Shown piece by piece: positions 5,932 to 6,390 of a stretch of 6,390 bases of DNA (positions within the stretch are counted from its first letter, which is position 1; every line of letters starts with the position of its first letter). Source of the stretch: Rhodobacterales bacterium UBA3089 (GTDB lineage: Bacteria; Pseudomonadota; Alphaproteobacteria; Rhodobacterales; Rhodobacteraceae). The translations under genes were made by a program, and so were the position numbers. The stretch spans positions 1 to 6,390 of the forward strand of contig DFBD01000242.1 in assembly GCA_002367255.1 (NCBI GenBank), in the 5' to 3' direction. The notes beneath the pieces were generated by a model, which saw nothing but the letters and a program-made list of their open reading frames with translations, had not been told where the DNA came from and did not search any database.

Positions 5932-6318
5932 TTAAGCGGCAGTGTCGCTTAGGACACGGGCCAGATCGAACAAACGACGGCGTTGCTGTTCAGGAATCGC
6001 ATAATAGGAGCGTACCAGTTCCAGTGCTTCTTTATCCGCCAGAAGATCACCCTTCAGCTTGTCAGCCGAGGTTGCTGCGTGAACCATATCTTCCTCGCTT
6101 GCATCAACCCCTTCAAAGAAGAAGCTGATTTGTACATCAAGGGCCGCTGCAATGTCCCAAAGACGGGAGGCGCTGACGCGGTTCATGCCAGTTTCATATT
6201 TCTGGATCTGCTGGAATTTAATTCCAACGATCTCGCCCAGTTGTTGCTGGGTCATGCCAACCATCCAGCGACGGTGACGAATGCGTTTTCCTACGTGTAC
6301 ATCTACAGGGTGTGTCAT
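5932..6318 (-). CDS. PraR-like XRE-family transcriptional regulator
   Basis: A 128-residue cytoplasmic DNA-binding protein. Residues about 8-69 form a Cro/C1-type helix-turn-helix: VGKRIRHRR, then TQQQLGEIVG (helix 2) and FQQIQKYETG (recognition helix), ending in SFFFEG. The pattern of a DVHVG-type start, FQQIQKYE, NRVSASRL and SFFFEG matches the PraR group of alphaproteobacteria, known in rhizobia as repressors affecting quorum sensing, biofilm or symbiosis genes. The C-terminal part (about 75-128) is a charged, probably helical extension. Targets here are not known. The start at 6318 is chosen because GGAG lies 7 bases before it and homologues begin near this point; an ATG at 6336 would add 6 residues and overlap the putative -10. 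The phosphatase gene lies downstream beyond a terminator-like hairpin, so the two need not form an operon. Confidence 0.9.
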   Translation of the reverse strand: MTHPVDVHVGKRIRHRRWMVGMTQQQLGEIVGIKFQQIQKYETGMNRVSASRLWDIAAALDVQISFFFEGVDASEEDMVHAATSADKLKGDLLADKEALELVRSYYAIPEQQRRRLFDLARVLSDTAA

Positions 6319-6335
6319 TTTTTTGCTCCAATTCA

Positions 6336-6357
6336 TTTATACTCTACGTAAGGTAGA
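6336..6357 (-). promoter_or_regulatory. Putative XRE promoter -10 and adjacent dyad operator
   Basis: On the minus strand TATAAA (6341-6336) is a good -10-like hexamer 17 bases before the start codon. Immediately upstream, TCTAC (6343-6347) and GTAGA (6353-6357) form a 5-base inverted repeat with a 5-base spacer. This is where an autorepressor of this family could bind between the -35 and -10. No convincing -35 lies 16-18 bases upstream. The promoter role is probable from position; the operator role is inference. Confidence 0.4.
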
Positions 6358-6390
6358 TGCATGGATCGTGCCAACATTTTTAAAGTTGTT

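Noticed and set aside
5983..6351. A 122-codon plus-strand frame opposite the XRE gene
   Set aside because: It covers the helix-turn-helix coding region in antisense and resembles no family; the minus-strand gene explains the region.
6372..6388. CAAC-N9-GTTG dyad at the right edge
   Set aside because: Four-base arms around an AT-rich spacer are too weak to support a site, and the flanking sequence is cut off.

Overview
The window looks like chromosomal core sequence from an alphaproteobacterium, most likely of the Rhodobacterales (Roseobacter group). This rests on the protein sequences: a Bax-inhibitor-1 protein, a YbbA/YbbP-type ABC transporter beside a TesA-like esterase, a HisN-type phosphatase and a PraR-like XRE regulator. 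Base composition is moderate, without the extreme third-position GC of high-GC rhodobacters. I see no insertion sequence, phage gene, tRNA, rRNA or CRISPR array. Genus-level placement is not possible by eye.

Layout, left to right. Bases 1-256 hold no convincing complete gene but carry three hairpins: one at 23-53, one at 145-170 that pairs fully only as minus-strand RNA, and one at 215-230 followed by a short T-run on the plus strand. A Bax-inhibitor-1/YccA family membrane protein (257-1024, minus) follows. Upstream of it on the same strand is an ABC transporter operon: an 842-residue FtsX-type permease (1135-3663) and its ATPase (3660-4331), joined by a 4-base ATGA overlap. Divergent from the ATPase is a secreted SGNH/GDSL esterase (4332-5021, plus). 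It meets a HisN/inositol-monophosphatase-family phosphatase (5018-5821, minus) tail to tail, and both stop codons come from one TTAA. Further right is a PraR-like XRE regulator (5932-6318, minus) and its probable control region at the right edge.

How the genes work together. The divergent esterase/ATPase-permease set matches the tesA-ybbA-ybbP arrangement of E. coli. The likely joint role is ATP-driven movement or extraction of a hydrophobic substrate at the inner membrane, coupled to hydrolysis by the periplasmic esterase; the substrate cannot be read from sequence. The BI-1 protein lies downstream on the same strand, with no obvious strong terminator between, so read-through is possible. 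The phosphatase and regulator are probably a separate unit.

The most unusual features are in the junctions. A strong intrinsic-terminator-like hairpin ends its T-tract directly against the ATG of the phosphatase. The divergent esterase and ATPase start codons appear to abut with no gap. Convergent stop codons share four bases. I found no clearly new multi-gene system; the phosphatase leader is the best candidate for undescribed regulation.
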